Positions 1 through 7,345 are shown, counted from the first letter of the stretch. The stretch is DNA of 8,308 nucleotides from JAODBQ01 sp038213195 (GCA_038213195.1 JBBQTN010000222.1:1-8308), one strand, 5' to 3'. The notes: generated by a model not told the origin, from the sequence alone. A program made the numbers and translations.

Positions 1-1
1 C

Positions 2-1642
2 GAGGTTGCGATCATCGGCGGGGGCTTCGGCGGCCTGCTGATGGGGGCGCGGTTGCGTGAGGCCGGCCACACGGACCTGCGCATCGTCGAGAAGGCCGGT
101 GACGTCGGTGGTACGTGGTACTGGAACCGCTATCCCGGTGCGATGTGCGACGTCGAGTCGTACGTCTACCTCCCGCTGTTGGAGGAGCTCGGCTACATCC
201 CCAAGCACAAGTACTCCTTCGCCCCCGAGATCCTCGAGCACAGCCGGAACATCGCCCGCCACTACGACCTCTACGACAACGCGCTGTTCCAGACCGGGGT
301 GACCGAGCTGCGCTGGGACGAATCGTCATCGCGGTGGATCATCAGCACCGATCGCGGCGACCGCTTCACCGCGCACTACGTGGCGATGGCCAACGGTCCG
401 TTGAGCCGGCCGAAGCTGCCGGGCATTCCCGGCGTGAACGAGTTCAAGGGCCACACCTTCCACACCAGCCGGTGGGACTACGAGTACACCGGCGGCGACT
501 CCACCGGCGGCCTCGACAAGCTGAAGGACAAGCGCGTCGGGATCATCGGCACCGGCGCCACCGCCATCCAGTGCATCCCCCACCTCGGCGCCGCGGCCAA
601 GGAGCTGTACGTGTTCCAGCGCACCCCGTCGTCGGTGGATGTCCGCAACAACGCCGAGACCGATCCGGAGTGGGCGAGTTCGCTGACCCCTGGCTGGCAG
701 CAACGCCGGACCGACAACTTCAACATCCTCGTCAGCGGCGGCGACCAGGACGAGGACCTCGTCAAGGACGGGTGGACCGACATCTTCCGCAGCGTCACCG
801 GCACCGCCGCCAAGCAGGTCGCCCGCAAGGTCGGCCGCCGGCTGACCCGCCACGAGCGCGCCGAGCTGATGGAGCTCGCCGACTTCCGCAAGATGACCCA
901 GGTCCGCAACCGCGTCGACGAGATCGTCGCCGATCCTCAGACCGCCGAGAAGCTCAAGCCGTGGTACCGCCAGTTCTGCAAACGACCGTGTTTCCACGAC
1001 GAGTACCTGCCCACCTTCAACCGGCCCAACGTCCACCTCGTCGACACCGACGGTCAAGGCGTCGAACAACTCACCGAACACGGCGTCGTGGTCAACGGCA
1101 CCGAATACGAGCTCGACTGCCTGATCTTCGCGACCGGTTTCGAAGTCGGCACCACCTACACCCGCCGCGCCGGCTACGACATCATCGGCCGCGACGGCGT
1201 CACCCTGTCAGACCACTGGAAGGACGGGATGCGCACCCTGCACGGCCTGCAGACCCATGGCTTCCCGAACTGCTTCTTCCTCGGCTTCACCCAGACCGCA
1301 GTCACCGTCAGCGTCCCCTACGCCCTCAACGAGCAGGCCAAACACGCCACCTACATCATCGACGAAACCCGCCGACGCAACGCCACATCCGTCGACATCA
1401 CCACCCAAGCCGAACAAGCATGGGTCGACGAGATGAAAGACAAAGCCCGCCTCGGCCTCAAGTTCTACACCGACTGCACCCCCGGCTACTACAACAACGA
1501 AGGCAAAGTAGGCGCCGCCGGCGGCTTCTTCTCCAGCCTCTACGGCGCAGGACCCATCCACTTCTTCCACCTCCTCGACCAGTGGCGATCCAACGGACAA
1601 CTCACCGGCGAAACCTTCACAACACCACAACCAACCACCTGA
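2..1642 (+). CDS. Flavin-containing monooxygenase, Baeyer-Villiger type (5' end outside window)
   Basis: This is probably an NADPH- and FAD-dependent monooxygenase that inserts one oxygen atom next to a ketone carbonyl to give an ester or lactone. The frame is open from the left edge, so the true start lies outside; 546 residues are visible, close to full length for the family. In visible numbering, an FAD-binding GGGFGG lies at residues 6-11, followed by the family block GGTWYWNRYPGAMCD. The Baeyer-Villiger fingerprint FKGHTFHTSRWD is at 148-159, with Asp where many members have Pro. A second dinucleotide-binding motif, GTGATA (183-188), would hold NADPH. The C-terminal part contains ATGFEVGT, a typical late FMO motif. 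No signal peptide or membrane segment is visible. The later part of the gene uses more GAA and CAA codons than the start. Substrate cannot be read from sequence; cyclic ketones, steroids and aryl ketones are all possible. An N-oxidising FMO is the main alternative. Confidence 0.9.
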   Translation, partial: EVAIIGGGFGGLLMGARLREAGHTDLRIVEKAGDVGGTWYWNRYPGAMCDVESYVYLPLLEELGYIPKHKYSFAPEILEHSRNIARHYDLYDNALFQTGVTELRWDESSSRWIISTDRGDRFTAHYVAMANGPLSRPKLPGIPGVNEFKGHTFHTSRWDYEYTGGDSTGGLDKLKDKRVGIIGTGATAIQCIPHLGAAAKELYVFQRTPSSVDVRNNAETDPEWASSLTPGWQQRRTDNFNILVSGGDQDEDLVKDGWTDIFRSVTGTAAKQVARKVGRRLTRHERAELMELADFRKMTQVRNRVDEIVADPQTAEKLKPWYRQFCKRPCFHDEYLPTFNRPNVHLVDTDGQGVEQLTEHGVVVNGTEYELDCLIFATGFEVGTTYTRRAGYDIIGRDGVTLSDHWKDGMRTLHGLQTHGFPNCFFLGFTQTAVTVSVPYALNEQAKHATYIIDETRRRNATSVDITTQAEQAWVDEMKDKARLGLKFYTDCTPGYYNNEGKVGAAGGFFSSLYGAGPIHFFHLLDQWRSNGQLTGETFTTPQPTT

Positions 1643-1668
1643 ACAAACACAACCACCAACCAACACAC
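1621..1668 (+). terminator. A/C-only tract at the monooxygenase stop, candidate Rho-loading (rut) site
   Basis: Of these 48 bases, 46 are A or C; the only exceptions are the T and G of the TGA stop. The transcript would be C-rich, nearly free of G and unable to fold, which is the known character of Rho utilisation sites. It covers the last codons of the monooxygenase gene and the first 26 bases after it. Calling it a terminator is inference. Confidence 0.35.
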
Positions 1669-1704
1669 GGGCACAGCGATCGGCGACGTTGCGAGCAACC
1701 TGCG

Positions 1705-1717
1705 GCGGCGAGGCCGC
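1705..1717 (+). terminator. Small GC hairpin after the monooxygenase gene
   Basis: GCGGC, a GAG loop and GCCGC form a 5-bp stem, extendable by one G-U pair, followed by TT but no real T run. A second small inverted repeat, GTTGC-GA-GCAAC, lies just upstream at 1688-1699. Either could help stop transcription or be a transcript-end barrier next to the A/C tract; both are short enough to occur by chance. Confidence 0.25.
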
Positions 1718-1767
1718 TTCAGGACGTGTCGAGACCACGACCAACGGTGGTGTCGGGAAGGCCGTGA

Positions 1768-2181
1768 GCCGCACGAGTCGCCCAGCTCACCAACCTGATC
1801 ACCGCGCTCCTCACACTCGCCGTCGCGATCGCTTTGCTCGGCGTGCTGATCACGATGCTCCTCTCGGTCGCCGAGCGACGCCGCGAGATCGGGCTCTTGC
1901 GCGCCGTCGGAATGTCCCGTAGGCAGACACGCTCCGTCATCCGCTGGGAAGCAGCCATCGTCGCGCTCTACGGCGCGCTCCTCGGCGTCGCGCTCGGCAT
2001 CTTCCTCGGGCTCGCACTCGTCAGAGCACTCGACAACCAGGGGGTGACAACGTCCGTCGTCCCCTGGCTGACGCTGACCCTGCTCTCGGCCGTCATCACA
2101 CTCCTCGGCGTCCTCGCCTCCGTCTACCCGGCTCGACGCGCCGCCCGCATGAACGTGATCGCCGCTGTCGCCGCAACCTGA
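1768..2181 (+). pseudogene. C-terminal remnant of an FtsX/MacB-type ABC transporter permease
   Basis: About 137 residues are readable in one frame from just after a TGA at 1765-1767 to the TGA at 2179-2181. They match the last part of FtsX-like permeases: a helix (ALLTLAVAIALLGVLITMLL), the conserved cytoplasmic motif ERRREIGLLRAVGMSRRQ, two further helices, and the terminal YPARRAARMNVI. A full permease of this family has several hundred residues more, with an N-terminal helix and a large periplasmic domain; none of that precedes it here. Homology begins upstream of the first usable start (TTG at 1834), which lies inside the first helix, so a functional short protein is unlikely. Adding one G near 1768 would open a frame reading REAARVAQL across the stop, hinting at a small deletion as well as the larger loss. 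No partner ATPase gene is in the window. Confidence 0.7.
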
Positions 2182-2214
2182 TCACGATCGAATCGTCGTC
2201 AGGACCAGCGCGTC

Positions 2215-2230
2215 CCGGCAAGATCGCCGG
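2215..2230. terminator. Hairpin between convergent gene ends
   Basis: CCGGC, a six-base loop and GCCGG form a perfect 5-bp inverted repeat in the 58-base gap between the FtsX remnant (+) and the large c-di-GMP gene (-). It could act in either direction, but there is no T run on either side. A second inverted repeat, ACGAT-CGA-ATCGT, lies just to its left near 2184-2196. Position is the main support. Confidence 0.3.
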
Positions 2231-2239
2231 CCGAAGCCG

Positions 2240-5200
2240 TCACCCAACAGCATCGGCTGCGTGTCTGGTGGCCGGTTGCGAATCGGAGTTGGCCGGTCTG
2301 TGCAACTCGGTCGAGAGCAGGGTCGTGATGATGTCGTCAGCCGGTCGAGGGGTCGAGAACAAGTAGCCCTGGGCTTCGTCGCATCCAAGGCGGGTCAGTT
2401 CCCGCAGTTGGACGTTCGTCGCGACCCCTTCACCGATGGTGAGCAGGCCGAGGGAGTGGGCGAGGTTGACCGTTGCGAGCACGATCGCTGAGGCGTCGTC
2501 TTCTGTACCGAGGCCGTCGACGAACGACCGGTCGATCTTGAGGATGTCGACTGGGAACTTGCGGAGGTAGCGGAGTGATGAGTAGGCGGTGCCGAAGTCG
2601 TCGATGCCGAGGCGGACGCCGAGGCGCTTCAGGCCGTTGAGGATGGTGATCGACGTTTCGGCGTCGTCCATGAGGACGCTCTCGGTGATCTCGAGAATGA
2701 GATGGGAGGGGTCGAGTCCGCTCGTGGCGAGGACGTTGGCGACGGTGGTGGTGAGATCCGACTGGGCGATCTGGCGGCCGGAGAGGTTCACGCTGACGGT
2801 GAGGTGGGCGAGTTGGGGTTGTTGGCGCCAGCGTTGGGTTTGACGGCAGGATTCGCCGAGCACCCATTCGCCGAGGGCGACGATCAGGCCCGTCTCCTCG
2901 GCGATGGCGATGAACTCGGCGGGCGCGACGAGCCCGCGGGTTGGGTGATCCCACCGGACCAGCGCTTCGACGCCGGTGATGCTGCCGCTGGCGAGGTGGA
3001 CGATCGGCTGGTAGTGGACGCGCAGCTGTCCTCCGAGGATGCCGGCGCGCAGTTCGAGCTCCGTCTCGAATCGATGCACGGCGCGGGCTCGCATCGCGTC
3101 GGCGAACACGGCCGAACTGTTCCGGCCCTGCGCCTTTGCCTGGTACATCGCTGCATCGGCGTCGCGCAGCAGGTCGACGACCTGCACGTCCGGTGTCGAG
3201 CAGATCGCGATCCCGGTGCTGACAGACACGAGGTGGTCGCGTCCTTCGAGCACGATCGGTTCGGCTGCCGCGGCTTGGATCCGCTCAGCGATCGCGACCG
3301 CCTCGGATGAGTCGAGCAGCTGTTCGGCGAGGATGACGAACTCGTCGCCGCCAAACCGGGCGACGGTGTCGCCGAGACGCACTGCGTCCTGGAGTCGCTT
3401 GGCGATCATCACCAACAGGCGGTCGCCCTGTTCGTGGCCGAGGCTGTCGTTGATGACCTTGAACTGGTCGACGTCGACGAAGAGGACGGCCAGGACGGAA
3501 GGGTTGCGGCGCATCCGGACCAGCGCGAGACCCAGCCGATCGGCGAACAGCACCCGGTTCGGGAGTCCGGTCAGCGGATCGTGCAGGGCTTGGTGGGTGA
3601 GCTCTTGTTCGACACGAATTCGATCCACGGCAGACCCGACGACACTCGCAATCGAGCCGATGAAGCTCAGGTCGCCATCGCTGAACACGCGAGTCGGCTG
3701 GTCGGCGACGGCGACGAACCCGCCGAACGCGACGCGTTGGGTGGCGATCGTCGCCCACGCTCCAGGCCCGCGCTGCACCGATGGGCCACACAGCTCCTCG
3801 CAGCCGTCGGGGGTGAGACGGAGCGGAACTTGTTCGCTGAACATCGCCTCGAGTCGCTCGCGGTCGGCAGGGGTGAGCTCGTAGACCTCGGCCTCGTGTT
3901 CGGATCCGCTGCGCATCCGCGCGGACACGGGGCCGCCCATCTCGCCTCGCTGGATGACCGCCGTGGATTGGACTCGCAGCCCGCGGCAGAGCGCGACCAG
4001 CGCGAAGTCGACGATCGATGCGATGTCGGAGATGCGCAACGCAGAGCGCCCGAGCTCGGCCACCGCTGCCTGCTGAGTGCCGTGCGCGGTGTGCTCGGCG
4101 ACGAGCGCCTCCAACTCGAGGCGGTGATCGAGCAGTGCTTCGCGCGCTCCGTCGAGCGACCGCGCTGCCCGGCCTGCCTCATCGACGATCACGTTGAAGC
4201 TGGCCGCCATCGCGCCGATCTCGTCGGCCGAGCGGATGTCCACGTGCCGGGTCTCGACCGTCGCCCGAGCCGCGGTGAGGTCTCCGGCGGCGAGTGCCCG
4301 CATCGCCCGCGTCAGTTCGGCCAGGGTCCCCTTCACCAGCCGGTCCGCAGCCTCCGCTACCTCTGTTGCCCCATGGGCGATCATCCCCGGCAGCACCAGC
4401 CCGACGGTGATCGTCAGGATCGCGACGGCGACGAAGATGTCCTGGAGCACCGAGGTCAACGCCGGCGCGGCGCGGCTGACGTTGTCGACCGCGACGAGGT
4501 AGCCGGCGCCGTCGAGCACCAGCACCAGCAGCATCGCCCCGGTCAGCTTGAGGTGCAGCGACCGTTTCACCGTTCTCGGCGCACCGGCCCGGTCCCGCCA
4601 CCGCCGCCACGCGTACGCTGCGGTGCCGGAGTAGGCCAGGCCGAGCCCGGCCAGGACCGTCGGCAGCCCGAACTGCTCGAACCCGAACACCGTGCTGACC
4701 CCCCACGCGGACGCGGCAACGAGCCCACACACGATCGTGCCCTTCGGCGCCCGATACAGCCGGGGTCGATCCGGCTCGTTCGTACGCAGCAACCACACCG
4801 CGACACTCGGCAGCGAAATGCCGATGAGGTAGGTGAAGTTGGCGGCGGCGAGCACCCACACCGGATCGCCGCCGACAAGGAACGCGATCGCCATCGTCGC
4901 CGTGAACGTCGACGCCACCCACGGCACATCGGTGCGCGACCGCCGGGCCAGGACGCGAGGAAGGAGCCCATCTTCGGACAGTTGGGACAGCGTCCGCGCC
5001 ACCCCGGTGATCGGTGTGAGTGTGCCGTTGAACATGTTGAACACCATGAACCACACCGCGGCTGCCTTCGCACCCGCACCGAACATCGGTGCAAAGGTCG
5101 GACCGAGCACGTCGACGAGCTTGCCGGCGAGTGGCGCAGGACCGAGCACACCGAGCCAGATCACCGGGATCACGGCGAAGTAGATCGTTGCCACGCCCGC

Positions 5201-5416
5201 ACTGGCGAACATCGCCCGCGGCACGTTCCGGCCGGGATCGATCGTCTCGCCGACGTGACACGCGGCGGCCTCGAAAGCCGGCGCGGCGAACCCGATCAGG
5301 TACAGCCCGGCCATTGCGCTGGTCAACGCGCCGAACGGCCCGGCGAACGGGATCTGGAGGTGGAACGACGTGGCCCTGCGCCAATCGACGCTCCCGGCGA
5401 ACACCGGTATGACCAC
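2240..5416 (-). CDS. APC transporter / HAMP-GAF-GGDEF-EAL fusion, main in-frame part
   Basis: A membrane protein predicted to both make and degrade cyclic-di-GMP. It is 1058 residues from a GTG at 5416, but that start lies inside a transporter helix and the gene really begins upstream (see the N-terminal piece). Domains in order: residues 1-270, the second half of an APC-family amino-acid permease with about seven helices; 286-311 and 323-349, two extra helices around a short loop; about 350-415, HAMP; a helical linker; about 450-600, GAF-like; 605-770, GGDEF; 780-1030, EAL. The cyclase shows DVDQFK (648-653), the GGDEF signature (689-693) and an RLGD inhibitory I-site (680-683). The phosphodiesterase shows EAL (817-819), N877, E909, D939/D940, K960, E996 and Q1016, so both sites look active. 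Small oddities are FGTAYSS where FGTGYSS is usual, and GEGVA where AEGVE is usual. The transporter may act as a substrate sensor for the signalling half; this is inferred from the fusion. Domain calls are strong; biological output is unknown. Confidence 0.88.
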   Translation of the reverse strand: MVIPVFAGSVDWRRATSFHLQIPFAGPFGALTSAMAGLYLIGFAAPAFEAAACHVGETIDPGRNVPRAMFASAGVATIYFAVIPVIWLGVLGPAPLAGKLVDVLGPTFAPMFGAGAKAAAVWFMVFNMFNGTLTPITGVARTLSQLSEDGLLPRVLARRSRTDVPWVASTFTATMAIAFLVGGDPVWVLAAANFTYLIGISLPSVAVWLLRTNEPDRPRLYRAPKGTIVCGLVAASAWGVSTVFGFEQFGLPTVLAGLGLAYSGTAAYAWRRWRDRAGAPRTVKRSLHLKLTGAMLLVLVLDGAGYLVAVDNVSRAAPALTSVLQDIFVAVAILTITVGLVLPGMIAHGATEVAEAADRLVKGTLAELTRAMRALAAGDLTAARATVETRHVDIRSADEIGAMAASFNVIVDEAGRAARSLDGAREALLDHRLELEALVAEHTAHGTQQAAVAELGRSALRISDIASIVDFALVALCRGLRVQSTAVIQRGEMGGPVSARMRSGSEHEAEVYELTPADRERLEAMFSEQVPLRLTPDGCEELCGPSVQRGPGAWATIATQRVAFGGFVAVADQPTRVFSDGDLSFIGSIASVVGSAVDRIRVEQELTHQALHDPLTGLPNRVLFADRLGLALVRMRRNPSVLAVLFVDVDQFKVINDSLGHEQGDRLLVMIAKRLQDAVRLGDTVARFGGDEFVILAEQLLDSSEAVAIAERIQAAAAEPIVLEGRDHLVSVSTGIAICSTPDVQVVDLLRDADAAMYQAKAQGRNSSAVFADAMRARAVHRFETELELRAGILGGQLRVHYQPIVHLASGSITGVEALVRWDHPTRGLVAPAEFIAIAEETGLIVALGEWVLGESCRQTQRWRQQPQLAHLTVSVNLSGRQIAQSDLTTTVANVLATSGLDPSHLILEITESVLMDDAETSITILNGLKRLGVRLGIDDFGTAYSSLRYLRKFPVDILKIDRSFVDGLGTEDDASAIVLATVNLAHSLGLLTIGEGVATNVQLRELTRLGCDEAQGYLFSTPRPADDIITTLLSTELHRPANSDSQPATRHAADAVG

Positions 5417-5424
5417 CGACAGGA

Positions 5425-5978
5425 AACGCCAACACCGCCGCGCTGCATGCGATCGCCACCGCGAGCCGGGTCACCCGTCGCAGCCCCGCCAGGTTGGCGA
5501 GCGTGAACATCACCACGATCCCCGCAGCGAGGACCTTGACCGGCACGCCCGGCAGATACCACTGGTGCAGCGCCGACGCCGACAACAACGCCGTCAACCC
5601 ACACGTCGGCACCCAACCCCACCAGTAACACGTGCCGGCAAGGTTGGCCAGCACCCGCGAGTACGGTTTGAACGCCTCGGCGCAGGTCGCAGCGATGCCG
5701 CCCACACGGTCGGGCCACATCAGCACCAACTCCGTCCAGCCCGGCAGCGCACACCACGCCAGCACGAGGCCGACCATCAGCAGGGGGACCGCGGCAGTTC
5801 CCTGCGCAGCGATCAGAGCGCCGATCACGAACAAGCTCTGGTTGCTGCCGCCCATCGCCATCGACGTCGTCCCCAACCACCCGATCGTCCGCGGATGCAA
5901 CGCTGACCGCCCCTCCTCGGTCGAGGCTCGGCTGGCGCTTGTCCGATGACGACGACCGATCCCGTTCCGCACCACCAC
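5425..5978 (-). pseudogene. N-terminal piece of the APC-GGDEF-EAL gene, out of frame with the rest
   Basis: This frame encodes the start of the permease: helix 1 with the conserved-looking GGSNQSL (residues 43-49 from GTG 5978), helices 2-4, and most of helix 5, ending at VLAF. It then runs into arginine-rich nonsense, while the continuation LSVVIPVF sits in the next frame. Removing one base from the AAA at 5425-5427 (TTT in the gene) restores a single protein of about 1245 residues with a complete 12-helix APC part. The start is uncertain. GTG at 5978 has a poor ribosome site; TTG at 5900, directly before HPRTIGWLGTT, has a perfect AGGAGG and gives about 1219 residues. An ATG at 5982 is in the wrong frame. 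The defect may be a sequencing error, a real mutation, or a +1 frameshift site (UUU-C). If it is an error, this and the main part are one intact gene. Confidence 0.75.
5910..5918 (-). promoter_or_regulatory. Strong Shine-Dalgarno favouring a TTG start at 5900
   Basis: On the minus strand this reads GAGGAGGGG, containing a perfect AGGAGG 11 bases before TTG 5900. It is the best ribosome site I see near the start of the APC-GGDEF-EAL gene. Translation from that TTG would begin right at the conserved permease sequence HPRTIGW and drop 26 hydrophilic residues predicted from GTG 5978. Confidence 0.45.
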
Positions 5979-6075
5979 TCATCGGCGACACCCTGACGTA
6001 CCTGTAGGCGCCGGCAGCCTGCGTGTCCCCGGCATCCGCTCCACCCCTCGGGTCGGTAGCGGTCGCTTCAATGCT

Positions 6076-6093
6076 CGCCCGCCTCGTCGGGCG
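6076..6093. repeat. Inverted repeat CGCCCG-N6-CGGGCG in the divergent promoter region
   Basis: A perfect 6-bp inverted repeat with a 6-base spacer lies 47 bases before the thiolase-like start. It could be a regulator's operator or an RNA hairpin in a 5' leader. In DNA of this GC content a short GC palindrome can arise by chance, so the assignment is weak. Confidence 0.25.
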
Positions 6094-6126
6094 TGGCCGG
6101 CTGTGCGGCGTGGCGGTGTCGATCAT

Positions 6127-6132
6127 TAGGAT
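6127..6132 (+). promoter_or_regulatory. TAGGAT: -10-like hexamer or part of a ribosome site before the thiolase-like gene
   Basis: TAGGAT fits the actinobacterial TANNNT -10 pattern and ends 8 bases before the ATG at 6141, the spacing expected for a leaderless transcript. The overlapping AGGA (6128-6131), nine bases before the ATG, could instead be a modest Shine-Dalgarno. No good -35 box is visible, so the two readings cannot be separated here. Confidence 0.3.
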
Positions 6133-6140
6133 CCACGACA

Positions 6141-7340
6141 ATGGGGTTGCGAGGAGACGCGGTCATCGCCGGGATCGCTGAGCACGCGCCGGAGCGCAAG
6201 TACCGGGGGGAGCGCCGCTTCACCTTGGAGCAGTGGGCCGACCTGGCGGCACTGGCGCTCGAGGACGCTGGCATCTCGTCGCAGGATGTGAACGGACTGT
6301 GTTGCGCCAACCTACGTGAGTCGGAGATGTTCGTCCCGTCCACGGTGGCCGAGTACCTCGGATGGCAGGTCAACTTCGCTGAGCGGGTCGACCTCGGCGG
6401 CGCCACGCCGGTCGGCATGGTGTGGCGGGCGGCGGCAGCGATCGAGCTGGGGCTGTGCGACGTGGTCGTGTGTGCCGCGCCGAGCCGGCCGACGCCGTCG
6501 CTGTCGGCGAACATGCCTCGGGCGTGGTCGCAGTACGGTGCCTCGTCCAACATCACGGGCTCGCCGCAGGCCGAGTTCGACATCCCGTACGGCAATCTGG
6601 CCCAGAACGGCGGGTACGCGATGATCGCCAACCGTTATGCCGCCGAGTACGGCTACGACCCGCGGGCCACGGCCAAGATCGCCGCAGAGCAGCGAGCCAA
6701 CGCGTGCGCCAACCCGGCAGCGGTGTTCAGCAACGAGCCGATCACGATCGACGACGTGCTCGCGTCGAAGATGGTCGCCGACCCGCTGCACCTGCTCGAG
6801 ATCGTGATGCCGTGCGCCGGCGGGGCTGCAGTGGTGGTCACGTCGGCCGATGTCGCCCGACGTCGCGCGAAGCACCGTCCCGTCCACGTCGCCGGGTTCG
6901 GTGAGCACCTCACCCACAAGACGCCCACGTACGCCCCCGACCTGCTGCGCACCCCGATCGGCCCCGCCGCCGACAGCGCGTTCGCCATGGCCGGCGTGAA
7001 GCGTTCGGACATCGACGCCGTGCAGCTCTACGACTGCTACACGATCACCGTCTTGCTCTCGATCGAGGATACCGGCTTCTGCGCGAAGGGCGCGGGAATG
7101 GAGTTCGTGGTCGACAACGACCTGACGTTCGCCGGCAGCTTCCCGCTCAACACCCACGGCGGGCAGCTCGGATTCGGGCAGGCGGGCATGGCCGGCGGGT
7201 TCTCCCAAGTGACCGAAGCGGTGCGCCAGGTGCGCGGCGAAGCCGGTGGCCGCCAGGTCCGGTCATGCGACACCGTCTACTGCTCGGGCACCGGCGGGAT
7301 CATGTCCGAGCAGGCCGCGCTCATCGTCCGGGGCGGCTGA
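6141..7340 (+). CDS. Thiolase-like / lipid-transfer-protein family (possible Ltp2-type aldolase)
   Basis: A 399-residue cytoplasmic protein of the thiolase superfamily, of the SCP-x/Ltp type acting on acyl-CoA substrates. Recognisable parts: the N-terminal VIAGIAE strand; LADLAALAL-like helix; DLGGATPVG (84-92) where true thiolases carry the nucleophilic cysteine; LYDCYT (296-301); NTHGGQLGFGQAGMAGG (337-353) with the HGG active-site loop; and a C-terminal VYCSGTGG (379-386). With no cysteine in the first position, normal Claisen condensation or cleavage is unlikely. Related proteins without it include the Ltp2 retro-aldolases of steroid side-chain degradation, which need a DUF35 partner, and such a gene follows here. 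ATG 6141 is chosen because the conserved sequence starts right after it; an upstream frame extension to 6093 gives unlike sequence. It leads a three-gene set. Aldolase versus other CoA chemistry remains open. Confidence 0.88.
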   Translation: MGLRGDAVIAGIAEHAPERKYRGERRFTLEQWADLAALALEDAGISSQDVNGLCCANLRESEMFVPSTVAEYLGWQVNFAERVDLGGATPVGMVWRAAAAIELGLCDVVVCAAPSRPTPSLSANMPRAWSQYGASSNITGSPQAEFDIPYGNLAQNGGYAMIANRYAAEYGYDPRATAKIAAEQRANACANPAAVFSNEPITIDDVLASKMVADPLHLLEIVMPCAGGAAVVVTSADVARRRAKHRPVHVAGFGEHLTHKTPTYAPDLLRTPIGPAADSAFAMAGVKRSDIDAVQLYDCYTITVLLSIEDTGFCAKGAGMEFVVDNDLTFAGSFPLNTHGGQLGFGQAGMAGGFSQVTEAVRQVRGEAGGRQVRSCDTVYCSGTGGIMSEQAALIVRGG

Positions 7341-7345
7341 GGGTC

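Larger units (their letters stand above)
5979..6140. promoter_or_regulatory. Divergent intergenic region
   Basis: These 162 bases separate the minus-strand signalling gene from the plus-strand thiolase operon and should hold promoters for both. I see no convincing -35/-10 pair for the minus strand and no TetR-type KstR-like palindrome (AAC-N2-GTT). The clearest structure is the inverted repeat listed separately. Open frames crossing the region have no recognisable protein content. Confidence 0.5.

Noticed and set aside
115..1767. 550-codon plus-strand frame overlapping the monooxygenase
   Set aside because: It is an arginine/proline-rich shadow in another frame; the monooxygenase frame has the FAD, NADPH and Baeyer-Villiger motifs.
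1643..1775. Possible insertion-sequence end or attachment site at the permease breakpoint
   Set aside because: Small inverted repeats occur (1688-1699, 1705-1717), but there is no matching terminal repeat, target duplication or transposase sequence.
4179..5424. Continuation of the N-terminal permease frame past the frame break
   Set aside because: After VLAF the frame turns into low-complexity R/G/D-rich sequence, while the permease continues in the neighbouring frame.
3434..5506. Long plus-strand open frame (690 codons) opposite the signalling gene
   Set aside because: The translation is dominated by R, H, D, P and G with no domain, which is what an antisense frame of GC-rich coding DNA gives; the minus strand has clear APC, HAMP, GGDEF and EAL sequence.
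5323..6141. 272-codon minus-strand frame starting in the divergent gap
   Set aside because: It contains no recognisable domain, is rich in G, D and R, and overlaps permease codons in another frame.
6312..7208. 298-codon minus-strand frame opposite the thiolase-like gene
   Set aside because: The composition is typical of an antisense shadow and the plus strand has a well-recognised thiolase-family protein.
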